Notes under the pieces: generated by a model
Seen by the model: only the letters and a program-made list of their open reading frames with translations
The model's database searches: none
What the model was told of the DNA's origin: nothing
From: Purshia tridentata
Taxonomy: Eukaryota; Streptophyta; Magnoliopsida; Rosales; Rosaceae
Direction: 5' to 3'
Assembly: GCA_003254885.1 (NCBI GenBank)
Contig: QANT01004418.1
Span: 1 to 64,000 of the forward strand
DNA length: 64,000 nucleotides
Translations under genes and position numbers: made by a program
In this document: positions 46,101 to 56,960 of the stretch, piece after piece
Position numbering within the stretch: position 1 is the stretch's first letter
How the letters are laid out: every line of letters begins with the position of its first letter

Positions 46101-49031
46101 ATGGTTTGTAGTTGCTTCGGTGTGCTCAATTGGCGTAACAGAGAGAATGGTTCTGGCCATTCTGGCCAGGTACAAGGTAAGACAATGAGAACGACTTTTT
46201 CTTTCATTTTTTGGGACCGAAGTACGACTTGTTTCTCACACCACCACCCCAAATTTTTAGGGTTTAATTTGTCATTCCTAGTTTTCTAGTTCATTATTAA
46301 ATTTCAAATTCTCAATTCCATATCTTAGTTGGAACTCGAAACTCTTGTTTCGTCAAGTGGATGCAAAAGGGTTCTGTTAAATCTCTGGTTTGCACCTTTG
46401 TACCTTTTCCGTAGATAAGATAACGTAACAGCTAAAAGTCGGAGCTTGTGGAGCATCTTACTGCGTCCCATGTGAGAACTATCACATCAAGCAGCAACAC
46501 AAGCTTCCATGAATGTAACATGCTTCCTTTCATTGATGTATATGCAATTGTTAGATTGGTTCTGTTGTGTCTGTATACAATATGACAGATGTTACTGTCC
46601 AAGTTTCTTTTTTCTTTTCTCTATGAAACTGTCGGTAGGGGGTTGAGTTTCGATAGCCAAGCTAGAATGAAAAAATATCTAGATTCATATATTTCTTTAA
46701 TGTCTTCAATTTTCAGCAAGAGCTTGTATTTATTTCTTCTCTCTCCTACCTCTTTGACCATTTATTCAACTAATGAATTGAAAACTAATATGAAGCGTAT
46801 AAGAAAGATTGAAAATATATGTGAATAATGAATATTGCTGAACTCTGTGTTAGGGTAGGTTATACTGACTGAAATGGAACTCTCTCTGACATATGCATGC
46901 TATTAGATCTTCTTATGGTCATTAATGTTTCTGAACTGGATAAATTGATCTCACAAGCTCTGTTTGTATGTATGGTAATTAGGGATTACCACTGGCAATG
47001 TAAGGCTCTTTTCTTACAATTCACTGAGATCAGCTACTAGGAATTTTCATCCATCAAGCAGGATAGGTGAAGGAGGCTTCGGAGTTGTCTATAGGGTGGG
47101 ATCAATGAAAAATATATTTCTTGTAGATGTAGTTATTCTTACTGCAAGCACCGGCCTTTCCTGTTTCTATAATCCTTACACTGATATATCATTTGTTATT
47201 GCAGGGAGTTTTGAGAGATAGTACCCAAGTTGCGATCAAGTGTCTTTCTGCAGAATCCAAACAAGGAGCAAATGAATTTTTGACAGAAATTAACGTGATA
47301 TCAAGTATAAAGCATCCAAACCTTGTTGAGCTCATTGGCTGCTGCTTGGAGGACAACCATCGGACATTGGTATATGAATATCTGGAGAACAACAGTCTTG
47401 CAAGTTCTTTGCTTGGTAATTGTTGGAATACAAATTTAAGATTGAATTGAGTAAATTTTATTTAGTAAAATTAGAAATTAGTAACGCAGTTAACATTGTT
47501 GTATATGCCAAATCAGAATGAGTGGCATTATTATTACTGATTAATAAAGATATCTATCAATAAAAATCTCTCAAAAAAAATAGAAAGGGGGGAGAGAAGA
47601 GTTCATTTTGTGGTGACAAACTGGTTCATGTCGGTTATTTCACAAGAAGAACAAGAAGGAAACAGAGGATCCTCTATTTCAAAATATGTAGTTTTACCAT
47701 TACTATGTGAGGAATTAGGTTACATTTAGAATTACACAAAAATTTGAAGGTTGTGCAGAGTGAGAATTACACAAAAATTTGAAGGTTGTGCAGAGTGACT
47801 TCTAACCCTGTCTTGGTTGTGCCATTTTTCTTAGCATTCTTTTCCCTTCTGTGGTATCCTCTTAAATTTTTATTTTATTTTATTTTTATCACTCAGAGTA
47901 AATGCCTGGTTTTTTGGATTTGTTCAAAGATGAGTTTGATTCATTCAAGATATATTTTCTCTGAAGGTAATGGTGTAGCCTCTAATCTGTTAAAAGTTTA
48001 GTTTAGTCTAATATGCAACAACTATTTTGACAGGTTCAAGAAGTAAACATGTTTTTCTCGATTGGCCAAAGAGAGCTGCAATTTGCCTGGGTACCGCTAC
48101 TGGTCTTTCATTTCTTCATGAGGAAGCTGAACAACATATTGTCCACAGAGATATCAAGGCTAGCAATATACTTCTTGATGCAAATTTTCAACCTAAAATT
48201 GGAGATTTTGGGCTGGCAAAACTTTTTCCTGATAATGTCACTCATCTTAGTACTAGAGTGGCCGGAACTGAGTAAGCTTGGCTTTTAGTTTAACATTCCA
48301 TTCAACTGCAGCCTCGGCTACAAAGCTGTCAGAAACTTGTTTCCAAGTGTGGTGGTTTTCTCAATAAATCAAATCAACAATATGAGTGGTAACTTGGAGA
48401 TCAAGTTTCTGTCCATTTGCTCCTCTTTGCATCTACCAATAATGCTCTGTGTCGGACTGCAGGGGATATCTGGCCCCGGAATATGCACTTATGGGGCAGC
48501 TTACAAAGAAAGCAGATGTGTACAGTTTTGGGGTGCTCTTGCTTGAAATAATTAGTGGCAGAAGTAGTAGTAAAGCAGCCTTTGGGGAGCAACTGCTTGT
48601 TCTTGTAGAATGGGTATACTATTTTAAACAAGTTTTACATTGTGTTCAGTTTTCTTAGCTTCTTGACAATTATACAAATGCTTCTGCAGACATGGAAACT
48701 AAGAGAAGAAGGAAGACTCCTGGACATTGTTGATCCAGATTTGATAGCATATCCAGAAGCCGAGGTTATGCGGTTCATCAAGGTTGCGATCTTCTGTACT
48801 CAAGGAGCTGCGCAACAAAGACCCACAATGAAGCAAGTAGTGGAAATGCTTTCCAAAGAGGTCCACCTGAATGAGAAGGTTGTACTAACAGAGCCAAGGC
48901 CAAGAGGGTGTGCATCTTCACACTTTGGTGGTGGTGGCAGTTCGGAGGAGACATCATCATCAAATGCTAATATTATAACTCCCACCCTCTCATATGTTTC
49001 TGACTCTGAAACACAAATCGTTCCCAGATGA
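46101..49031 (+). CDS. Receptor-like cytoplasmic Ser/Thr kinase (At3g09010/CRPK1-like)
   Basis: This is a cytoplasmic or membrane-attached Ser/Thr kinase. Six exons join in frame: 46101-46176, 46983-47095, 47205-47415, 48034-48271, 48463-48613 and 48690-49031, giving 376 residues. There is no signal peptide, ectodomain or membrane span. Cys3 and Cys5 near the N-terminus (MVCSCFG) could be lipidated. The kinase domain shows the Gly loop GEGGFGVVY (54-62), the VAIK Lys75, the HRD catalytic loop (171-173, HRDIKASN), DFG (191-193) and an APE motif in [22 protein letters not shown]. All are intact, so it should be active. The Ser/Gly-rich C-terminal tail is poorly conserved. An in-frame AUG three codons upstream (46092) is possible. 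Relatives act in cold and immune signalling, but the specific role is unknown. Confidence 0.92.
47728..47797. repeat. Perfect 35-bp tandem duplication in kinase intron 3
   Basis: Units 47728-47762 and 47763-47797 match, beginning AGAATTACACAAAAATTTGA. They lie within the intron between exons 3 and 4. Confidence 0.85.
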
Positions 49032-50607
49032 TCGATCACTCACAGGATGTCTTAGTTAATTGCTGCAAGCTTGGAAAAATTTGCAGCTTAGCTTCTTGAC
49101 ATCTAAACTTTTGCCGAGCAGGAAGCGAGAACAAAGCTTGTAGTATGTAGGTGGTTGTTGATTGATCCCGGAGTACAAATAAGACGATATGTATATCTAC
49201 AAGGGAACTTTTGTTTTTGCAGCAGAGAGAGCTTTTGTTAAGCTCGCCCTTAAATAAGTTTATTGAATAGATCTTCCATCGGGACAAGTATTTCCCTATC
49301 CATTTTGGAAATAGGTGAAAGCGAGAATGGCCAAGATTAAAGGCATTGTGGAGAGATGGATAGAGAAATGGATAAAGGCATGGTAGAGAGATGGATAGAG
49401 AAATGGATAGGGAATTCTGGTCCTTTCCATGAAGTCTACTTTCATATTGCATTACAACAAACTCTACTTTTAGTTTAGTTTTCTATTTAAGCACCGTTCA
49501 TGCCAAAAAAAAAGAAGAAGATAAATTGGATATCATTTAATTGTTTGATTAAATAGTTATCATTTTAAGTGTTTTTTAAAATATTATGTTTACTTATTTA
49601 TTTTATTATAATTAGATATGTTAATAGTTTTCGATTTTTCTAATTTCTTACATTGATAAGACTTAAAAAGTATAAGGTTAAAATCATTGAAATATAATAT
49701 GAAGTGAGTCCCACAAAAAATTCTTTAAATAAAAAGATAATGCTAAATGTATTATATTTTAGGTACTACATGTGTATCACTATTCTCCGCGTCTCTAAAG
49801 CCTTGTTTGGTTTGAAAAATTAGGGCTTAAGAATGAAAAAGTAATACATTTCTCATATTTGATAAGTACAACCATGGGAAATCATTTCTCACTTGATAAG
49901 GAAGTGATCCCCAAAACAGAGAAAATGTAACCCTCCAAGTACCTTGATTTTTGTATTTCCTTACTATACAATTTTTTAGACTAAATTGCCCCTATCAACT
50001 TTTAAAAGTATCAATTATGTTAAATTATTTTTTAAAAAGTATTAATAATACATTTTTAAAACTAGTATAATTGAAAAACTAAACAATTTTTATTTCTATT
50101 GGCAACAAAAATAGAAAAATATTTCCTAATATTGCACAAAGCCACAAACTAAACATGAAAATAGAAATAAAAGATATTTTTTTGCATTATTAAATATAGG
50201 AATGAGAATTCTACTTACATTCCATTCTCTCTAAAAAAATACATAAAGATTACTTTTCCATGAATTTAATTTCGCAAACCCAACCAGAGGAAGCCTAAGA
50301 GTTAAAAAAGCTATAATGGGTGTTGATATGTCATTCAAGGCACATGACAAAAAAACGTTGTATGCACAACCATGGTCCATGGTATCACCATTGGTATGTA
50401 ATAATTCTCCTCAACATATATATGAGACCATCCTTAGCTAGAGAATATGATACGACCATCCTTAGGTAGAGAATATGATAGTGCATAAAATTGAAGACCA
50501 CTCCAACAAGCAAATATTAACACACCAAAATCGATACAGAAAGAACAAACCATGCATTTTTACAAAGAAACACCCTAGCATATGCCCTCACGTACAACTA
50601 TCTCCCT
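49032..50607. other. Kinase 3' UTR and intergenic DNA
   Basis: The first 450 bases are probably 3' UTR; they include a 35-bp near-perfect duplication at 49340-49374 and 49375-49409. From about 49807 (GCCTTGTTTGGTTTG) to about 50300 (CAAACCCAACCAGAGG), rough inverted ends suggest a degraded hAT-like element, but I found no target-site duplication. Two near copies of GAGACCATCCTTAG(C/G)TAGAGAATATGA lie close to 50435-50475 (partly given here). No gene is seen. Confidence 0.4.
49340..49409. repeat. 35-bp tandem duplication past the kinase stop
   Basis: Units 49340-49374 and 49375-49409 differ at two positions only. Each contains GAGAGATGGATAGAGAAATG. Confidence 0.85.
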
Positions 50608-51430
50608 TCAAGCGGCAGCCACAGCCTGAGAAGTCCCAACAGCAGCAGAGGCATCATTTTTGGTTTGAGGCGACGGCGCCGTTTTGGGGTTCATGTGAGG
50701 AGGAGGATAGTGGCTCAGCTTCACAAGAACTTGCCTCATCCTGGAGACGTCGGTTGGCTTCCCAGGCTTGGGTCCCATCAGCACAACGATCGAAGCCTTC
50801 TTCTTGTCTTTCTCTTTCTCCTTCTTTCCCCTTCTCTCTATCGCCGCCACCTCGCGCGGAACAAGCTGCGCGATCGCTTTCCAGTAATTCTTCTCAGCTT
50901 CTGCATGGAACCTCTCCTGGTTTCCCACAAACACCTTCTCGCTTTCTCTGTTCCAAGCTTTCTTCTTCTCCACGCTCAGCTTCTGCTTCCGATAGAATTC
51001 GATTTTGTACGACTCTGCTTCTTCGATTATCTGCTGCACCTTCTCCTTCTCCCTCTTCTCCTTCTCTTCCAATTCAATCGCATTCCGTCTGAAAATTCAT
51101 ACGTACGGTACAATTCAGCTATTATCAATCCAAATTCGACACAAACTAAGTTTACTCAGCTCACCTACGCCACTCTCTCAGCGCAAACCCCTCCTCCGGC
51201 TTCATCTCCACCACGGACGGTAACAGCGGGCCGTTGGAGTAGATCGACGGCGGCGATTGAGTCTCCAGCACCGCCTGAGATGGCCGGTTGGAGATCGGCG
51301 ACGAGTCCTTGACGGAGCCGGCGTCGAAGTTTGAGAACGAGTCGAATCGCTTTGATGGGAGCTGAGGATCGTAACCTGTGTGCTCGTCGTAGTCTAACGG
51401 GCGGGTTGACCCGGACCCGAACGATGACAT
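50608..51430 (-). CDS. CLC: Clathrin light chain
   Basis: This is a regulatory subunit of the clathrin triskelion for endocytosis and trans-Golgi traffic. Two minus-strand exons, 51165-51430 and 50608-51088, give 248 residues, close to the plant family size. The N-terminal 85 residues are disordered (MSSFGSGSTRPLDYDEHTGY at the start). The heavy-chain-binding coiled-coil region runs from about 85 to 180 and begins EWRRRNAIELEEKEKREKEK, the family hallmark. It continues with WNRESEKVFVGNQERFHAEA and YWKAIAQLVPREV. The C-terminal tail carries the plant motif VLMGPKPGKPTDVSRMRQVL. The start at 51430 was chosen because MSSFGSG is the typical opening; in-frame codons upstream up to 51547 have no such similarity. 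In Arabidopsis one paralogue (At3g51890, from memory) is next to HMGB1; here they are 27 kb apart. Confidence 0.93.
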
Positions 51431-51980
51431 GGTTCTTTTCTCTCGCGGACACTTTCCCTGATCTGTGCTCGTCTCGAATCTTTTCAAAGCGCAATCACTC
51501 TGCGAAATATCGATACGCTGCTGCCAGGTGCAATGGAGTTTGGACACGTTCTGAGTTTCTATTGGCTTATATAGGATCTCACTATGTTATGAGCTGCCAA
51601 TTTGAGTGTGACAAGTCTACAATTTAGTAAAGTTGAGTCTGAGCTCTGCTATCTTAACCTGGTCTCTACATGCAATGCAACCTTTCGCTTCACTTAAACA
51701 CTGTCCCCGCCACCACCTAGAAAGTTCTTCATTTGCTGACTGTTCGTTCCAATGTGAGTAATGTTAATGTGTGGTCGCATGAATAACCATTTCATAGACA
51801 CGCAGAAGTGGAGGTCTATCGAATCCAATAAAGCAAGTAACTATTCCCTTTTCTTCAAATCAGCTGACTAATTATTTATTTATATTAAATTACACATTTT
51901 TATCAAAGAGCGTTTATCACTTCTCTGTCATATCTATTTTTTTACTTACTTTATTTTTACACTCTATGTGGAATTTCAAA
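51431..51980. other. Clathrin light chain promoter side
   Basis: Minus-strand leader and promoter of the clathrin light chain lie here, followed by AT-rich DNA. A TATATAAGC stretch on the minus strand near 51562-51572 (plus strand GCTTATATAGG) is a fair TATA box, about 135 bp before the start. Confidence 0.45.
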
Positions 51981-51984
51981 AAAA

Positions 51985-53527
51985 GGTGTCAAATTTCGAA
52001 AATTTCGGCAAAATTTTCGTTTTTGAGAGGGTCGAAATTTTAGAGGCATACCATAAAAATTTCGAGTAGATTTCGAAAATTTCGGCGAAATTTCCAAATT
52101 TTCGCTGAAATACTCGAAATTTTCCAAAATTTTCGAAATCAAACTTAAACCCTAAAAATCAAAATCACAATTTCACAAAATTGGCACCTCAAACCTTAGG
52201 GGAATGAAAGCCTACAGTGAGGGAAGGAAAACCCACAAAAAAAAGGGTGATCAGAGCTCGGAGGTGGCCGGAATCGGCGAAAGAATCCGGCGGTGGCTGA
52301 CTTTTATTTCGCAATTTCCAATGCTTGTGGTGGCTGGCCGACGTGGAGGAAGGGTGGGAGAAGATGGCCGGCGCCTGGGGGTCCCGCTGGTGGCCTTGGG
52401 TTGACCAGAAAAGGCCGACATGGTGGCCGGAAATGGAGGTGTTGCTGCTGTGACGGAGGAAGGAAAAAAAAAAGAAGGGGAAAGGACTCACGGGTAGGGA
52501 GGAGAGAGAGAGAGGAAAGAAGAAAAAAAGACCCGCTGGTGGCCTTGGGTTGACCAGAAAAGGCCGGCATGGTGGCCGGAAATGGAGGTGTTGCTGCTGT
52601 GACGGAGGAAGGAAAAAAAAAAAAGGGGAAAGGACTCACGGGCAGGGAGGAGAGAGAGAGGAAAGAAGAAAAAAAAAAAAAAAANAAAGGACTCACGGGC
52701 AAGGAGGAGAGAGAGAGGAAAGAAGAAAAAAAGAAAAAAAAGGGGAAAGTGGGCTAGGCTCACGGGCAGCAGGAAATGTAGAGAAAGAAAGGAAGGAAAG
52801 AAAAAAAAAGGAAGGAAAAGAAAAAAGGAAGGAAAAAAAGAAGGAAAAAAAAAAGGAAGAAAGGAAAAAAACAAGGAAGGAAAAAAGGAATGAAAGAAAA
52901 GAAAAAAATTTAGAATTGATTGAGATTTGACCGTTTAAGATATTTAGACAATTGAAAAAAAAATAGTTTGGGATTTTGTTTAGTTCTTTAGATTTGGGTT
53001 TCATTTGGTCTTTATTTTTGAGATTTCGTTTGGTTTTTGGTTTTAGAGTTTCGTTTTGTTATTTTTAAGCCTTAAACCCTTATAGATTTCTATATCAAAA
53101 AGTATTTAAAAATACCTTAAAAGGCCTAAATCTCTAATATTTTATATCTTATCCTAAAAAATATAAAATATAAATAATATACTAATTTCATTTATTAATT
53201 AAACTAATTTTATTTAGCTGTATTTGTCTCCAGCGCGCATTATAATCACCTTATATACTAATTTTATTTAACTGTATTGTCTCCAGCACGCATTATAATC
53301 ACCTTAACACATGAAACCTATTATAAAATTTCGTTTCTTCAATATTTTTTTTATCAATATAGTAGATTATATATTAAATAAACATATAGTAAAGTTTCAT
53401 TCAAAATTTTCGTATTTTAATAATAATTTCCGTCATTTCTCTCAAAACCCTAGCAAAATCGAAATTTTCTCGAAATTTCCGTCGAAACTTCCATCGAAAA
53501 TTTCCACAGAATCGAAATTTAACTCCT
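51985..53527. mobile_element. About 1.5-kb non-autonomous element with AAATTTCGA-rich inverted ends
   Basis: The left border reads AGGTGTCAAATTTCGAAAAT and the reverse complement of the right border AGGAGTTAAATTTCGATTC. Both arms then carry many copies of AAATTTCG over 130-170 bp. The interior (52255-52915) holds tandem copies of a roughly 140-bp unit (GTGGCCGGAAATGGAGGTGT at about 52420 and 52570), each followed by AGGACTCACGGG and a GA-rich purine tract. A third partial unit begins near 52686. An ambiguous base (n) at 52685 lies in a poly-A stretch and marks uncertain assembly. No transposase frame and no clear target-site duplication were found. The open frames here are low-complexity Lys/Glu or Phe/Ser peptides. 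Confidence 0.6.
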
Positions 53528-53766
53528 TGATTGGATACATCTATCTATAGCGATCAATATATGCATCTTGCATGATATTTGATATATGGGAGGAAACTTT
53601 TGACAAGAATAGCATATTTCTTGCAATGTGAACTGAAATGGGGATTGGAATATATAATAGTATTAATGGTAGCTAATAATTTAATGAATTGGCTATTGCC
53701 ATGGCATTGAGGGTAAACAGCAACAGCAACGTACAGCAACTTAACTATCTTCTGGCCCCTACTCAA

Positions 53767-53842
53767 ACCTGGTCGACATATTGGTCATTACGTGGTCACA
53801 CCAACGTACCTGGTCGACATATTGGTCAGGTCACACCAACGT
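53767..53842. repeat. Imperfect tandem duplication (41 + 35 bp)
   Basis: The block ACCTGGTCGACATATTGGTC and following GGTCACACCAACGT occurs twice (53767-53807 and 53808-53842). The second copy lacks a short spacer (ATTACGT-like). Confidence 0.8.
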
Positions 53843-53928
53843 ACCTAGCTAGATGCTATTAGCTCCAGATGTATTCGATATATATATCACCTAGCTAGCC
53901 TATATAATTGAATGAATAATATTAAGAT

Positions 53929-54727
53929 GGACAATGCTAGGATGCCTCAAAAATTAGTGCCTCAATTATGCCTCAATGACATGAATTATCATTTAAATTA
54001 AAATATTTGCCACATCAGATATTATATGATTAATTTATTTTTACCCTTTTCATTTTTCTTTATCTTAAAATATATATATATGCGCTCTTCATCTTCTTCA
54101 TTTCATATATATTTATCCAAACATTAATATTAACCATTCTCTTCTCCATTTCCTCTTTATTTCCATAGTCAATTGCTAAAACATGTAACTAAACAATCTA
54201 AATTTATATTCCCACATCCAACCCAGCAGCCCCACCCCTCTTATAGGGATCCTCACCGACAATATATATCCAACATCAACAGCCTCCACCATCGGCGTCT
54301 CCGGAAAACCTCCACCACAAAGGACAGTCGCATTGGTGATGTTTTCCTAATTCAATCTCAAAAGTCTTGTCGGATATCAATTGATCATTATATTCACTAG
54401 TGATGCAATCCCAATAAACTCAAAACTAACCTGGAAGTGAAGGTATATACAGTAAGAATAGCAAGTAAACTAACTTAAAAGGACCAAAGGTGTCCATATG
54501 TGTGTCTGTTTGGTAAAGGGGTGGGGCTGCTGGGTTGGGTGAATTAGAATTTAAAGTGTGTGATTATTTAGAGGTGTATTATAAGGGGTAAATAGGTATT
54601 TAACTAAAAATAATTTGACAAGTAATGATGTGATATGACAATAAATAATGATGTGTATTACTTAAATTTGCCACATCAAATTAAGGTACAAAATTGAGGC
54701 ACAAATTGAGGTTCAAAATCATTTCCC
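53929..54727. mobile_element. 799-bp Mutator-like MITE with 9-bp target duplication
   Basis: TATTAAGAT lies immediately outside both ends (53920-53928 and 54728-54736), the duplication length typical of Mutator. The left terminus is GGACAATGCTAGGATGCCTC. The reverse complement of the right terminus is GGGAAATGATTTTGAACCTC, aligned without gaps. Shared CCTCAA and TTTGCCACATCA motifs continue inward on both sides. Inside is a perfect 22-bp inverted repeat at 54218-54239 and 54517-54538 (core AACCCAGCAGCCCCACCC). There is no transposase. The same right terminus begins a second element at 63751. Confidence 0.85.
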
Positions 54728-54736
54728 TATTAAGAT

Positions 54737-56960
54737 ACTACATTTCATTATTACCATTTATAAGATGTTTAGCTTCTCTATGCATTTTCAATTAGTTTTG
54801 AGATAAATACTCCAAACTTTTTTAAAGGGTATCAAAACAAGTTCATCCACCTATGCTAGGCCTCTCATTTAAGCGTTACTCTATTTAATTTGTGATCAGA
54901 AAGAAACATGTACAAACTAGCTAGCTTCTTCGATCTGATGGATATTAATGCTATATGTCTCATTTTCATGTGAGACAATTAAAGCTTTTGGCATCCCTAA
55001 ACCCTAAACCCTATACATATATGCCTAACAAATGAAATGAAATGGAGAATTCACATGGCAGATCGAAATTCAAATTCCAGAAACAAAATTAATTAAGTCC
55101 AACTAAATGGGCAGAAATAATAGAATAATTTCAGCTCAGGGTAGTTACTAGTGACAATATGACAAATTGACAATGTGACAGGAGCTTGTTATAAATATCG
55201 TTCCCTGTTTGTAAGAGGCTGGAATAAGCCAATAAAGTTATTCTAATAACAACATAACATAGATGTATAGGAATCCCTTTTTGATGTTGATTGAATTGAA
55301 GTATCAATTATGGGTTACAATGATGAGCTGTCAAGTTGGGCTGCATATGCATTTGCAACTTGCAAGTAGTGGTCAGTGGTCAGTGGTCACAGTACGTGAA
55401 GGCCAACCAATATCGATCCATGTAATTAATTTAAACCATAGAAATTGATCCAACATCGCTGTTCCCCACTCCAACTCCAACCATTAATAAGACAATAAAC
55501 TTCTTCGGCTCAATTCCTATTTCCTACACTAACAAACACCTCAAGGCAAAAAAAAAAAAAAGAGAATAAAGAAAATGCAGAAACCTTCTTAAACCTAGCT
55601 TCTCTTAATTAAACATACAGATTTAGGAATAAAAAAGTCTGACTAATTAGGGATTTAGATATATTTTGACTTGTACTTGTGAGGTTAAGCATACATTATT
55701 AGTCTGATCGATCAGATGAATATTCGATTGTTTACGAAAATGCCAAAGTAGTACTACTACCCTAGGTAGCAATCACAAAGTTAATGGCGGTTTGAAAACA
55801 TGCATGCCTATATGGAGTCAACATTTAAATGATGGGTCAACTTTCAACATATGTATGTATCGTGCAGCATTATCATCAAAGTGCATGCACCATTCCATCG
55901 ATGCAAGCTAGCCAATTATAATTAAAGGAAAACAGAAGAAAAAACAAAAACATACATTCTTCCTATATAGAAAAGTAAACCAAAAAAAGAAAAACGAAAG
56001 GCTAATAATTAATGACTAAAGTGCTTTCTATAAATATACTCGATAACAGTTTTTATTTCACATTTTTTGTCAAACACTATCAAATGTGTTTTGTATTATA
56101 TGAAATCGTTTTTGACCATTTCAAAAGCACATTACCAAATAGTCTTCTAAACTTTGTACCTTTCAACTCAACAAAAAAATTGTCAAAAATCAAATATACC
56201 CATAATATTGGTACAATAACCAGGGCCGCCATTTGCTACTTTTCTAATTGGTAATTGGCTTTTTGTTTTGTTTAAAATGGAACAGTTAGAGAGCAATGAA
56301 AGCACATCTTCTTTGGATTCGAATTTGGAGGAGATGAATTTGGGCCTAGGTAATGTATAATCCATTACATTTCAACTACTTTTCTATTCTAGTTTGATAA
56401 TTGAGATAGTTTCTCCTTGCAAAGCCCAAATTGAGCCCACTGCACACCAGCGTAAATAATCTTATGAACAATAACCATTCACAACGGCAAGGACATTATA
56501 AATTGTGTAACCAAACAGCAGTAAAACCAAAATTGTTATACGGCTGATAACATAATACAATATGACAGCAATAATAGCAGCAGTGTTAATAAGATCAGAG
56601 CCAGAGTAAATAGAGAAACTGACTGTAACTCAATTACATAAGGATGAGTTTTAGACATCAATTAAAAGTACAGAAAAGTTTTCTAAGTTTCCCTCTGTTC
56701 TCTGCTTCCCTCTAAAAGTTCTCTTACCTTTTACTCTTTCTAAAACCTTCTTTCATTTCCTTGCTTAACCTTCCTTTCTTCTTCTCAAGCTCACTTTACA
56801 TAAAGAACTATAACTATCAAGGACTTACATCGATGTTATCGGCAAGCAGTGGTAGTTACTTCAAATTAGTCATATACAACGCTATTGCTACTATACAGAG
56901 AACACAAAGGGTTTAGACTGCCTTGCTTATCCTATACGTTACACTATATAGCTCTTCCAT
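54737..56960. other. AT-rich intergenic DNA, then sororin 3' UTR
   Basis: No gene is recognised. Notable points are two and a half CCCTAAA units at 54995-55012, a GTGGTCA triplet repeat near 55370-55390, and a diverged AAAAGCAC-type MITE remnant at about 56020-56145. From about 56400 to 56960 lies the likely 3' flank of the minus-strand sororin gene. Confidence 0.4.

Noticed and set aside
49807-50300. Possible hAT-like element
   Set aside because: Inverted ends are only loosely similar and no 8-bp duplication was found, so I left it as a note in the intergenic entry.
52204-53004. Several overlapping Lys/Glu-rich and Phe/Ser-rich frames
   Set aside because: They are products of GA-rich purine tracts inside a repetitive element and cross an ambiguous base.
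54995-55012. Interstitial telomere-like CCCTAAA units
   Set aside because: There are only two and a half units, too few to suggest telomere capture.
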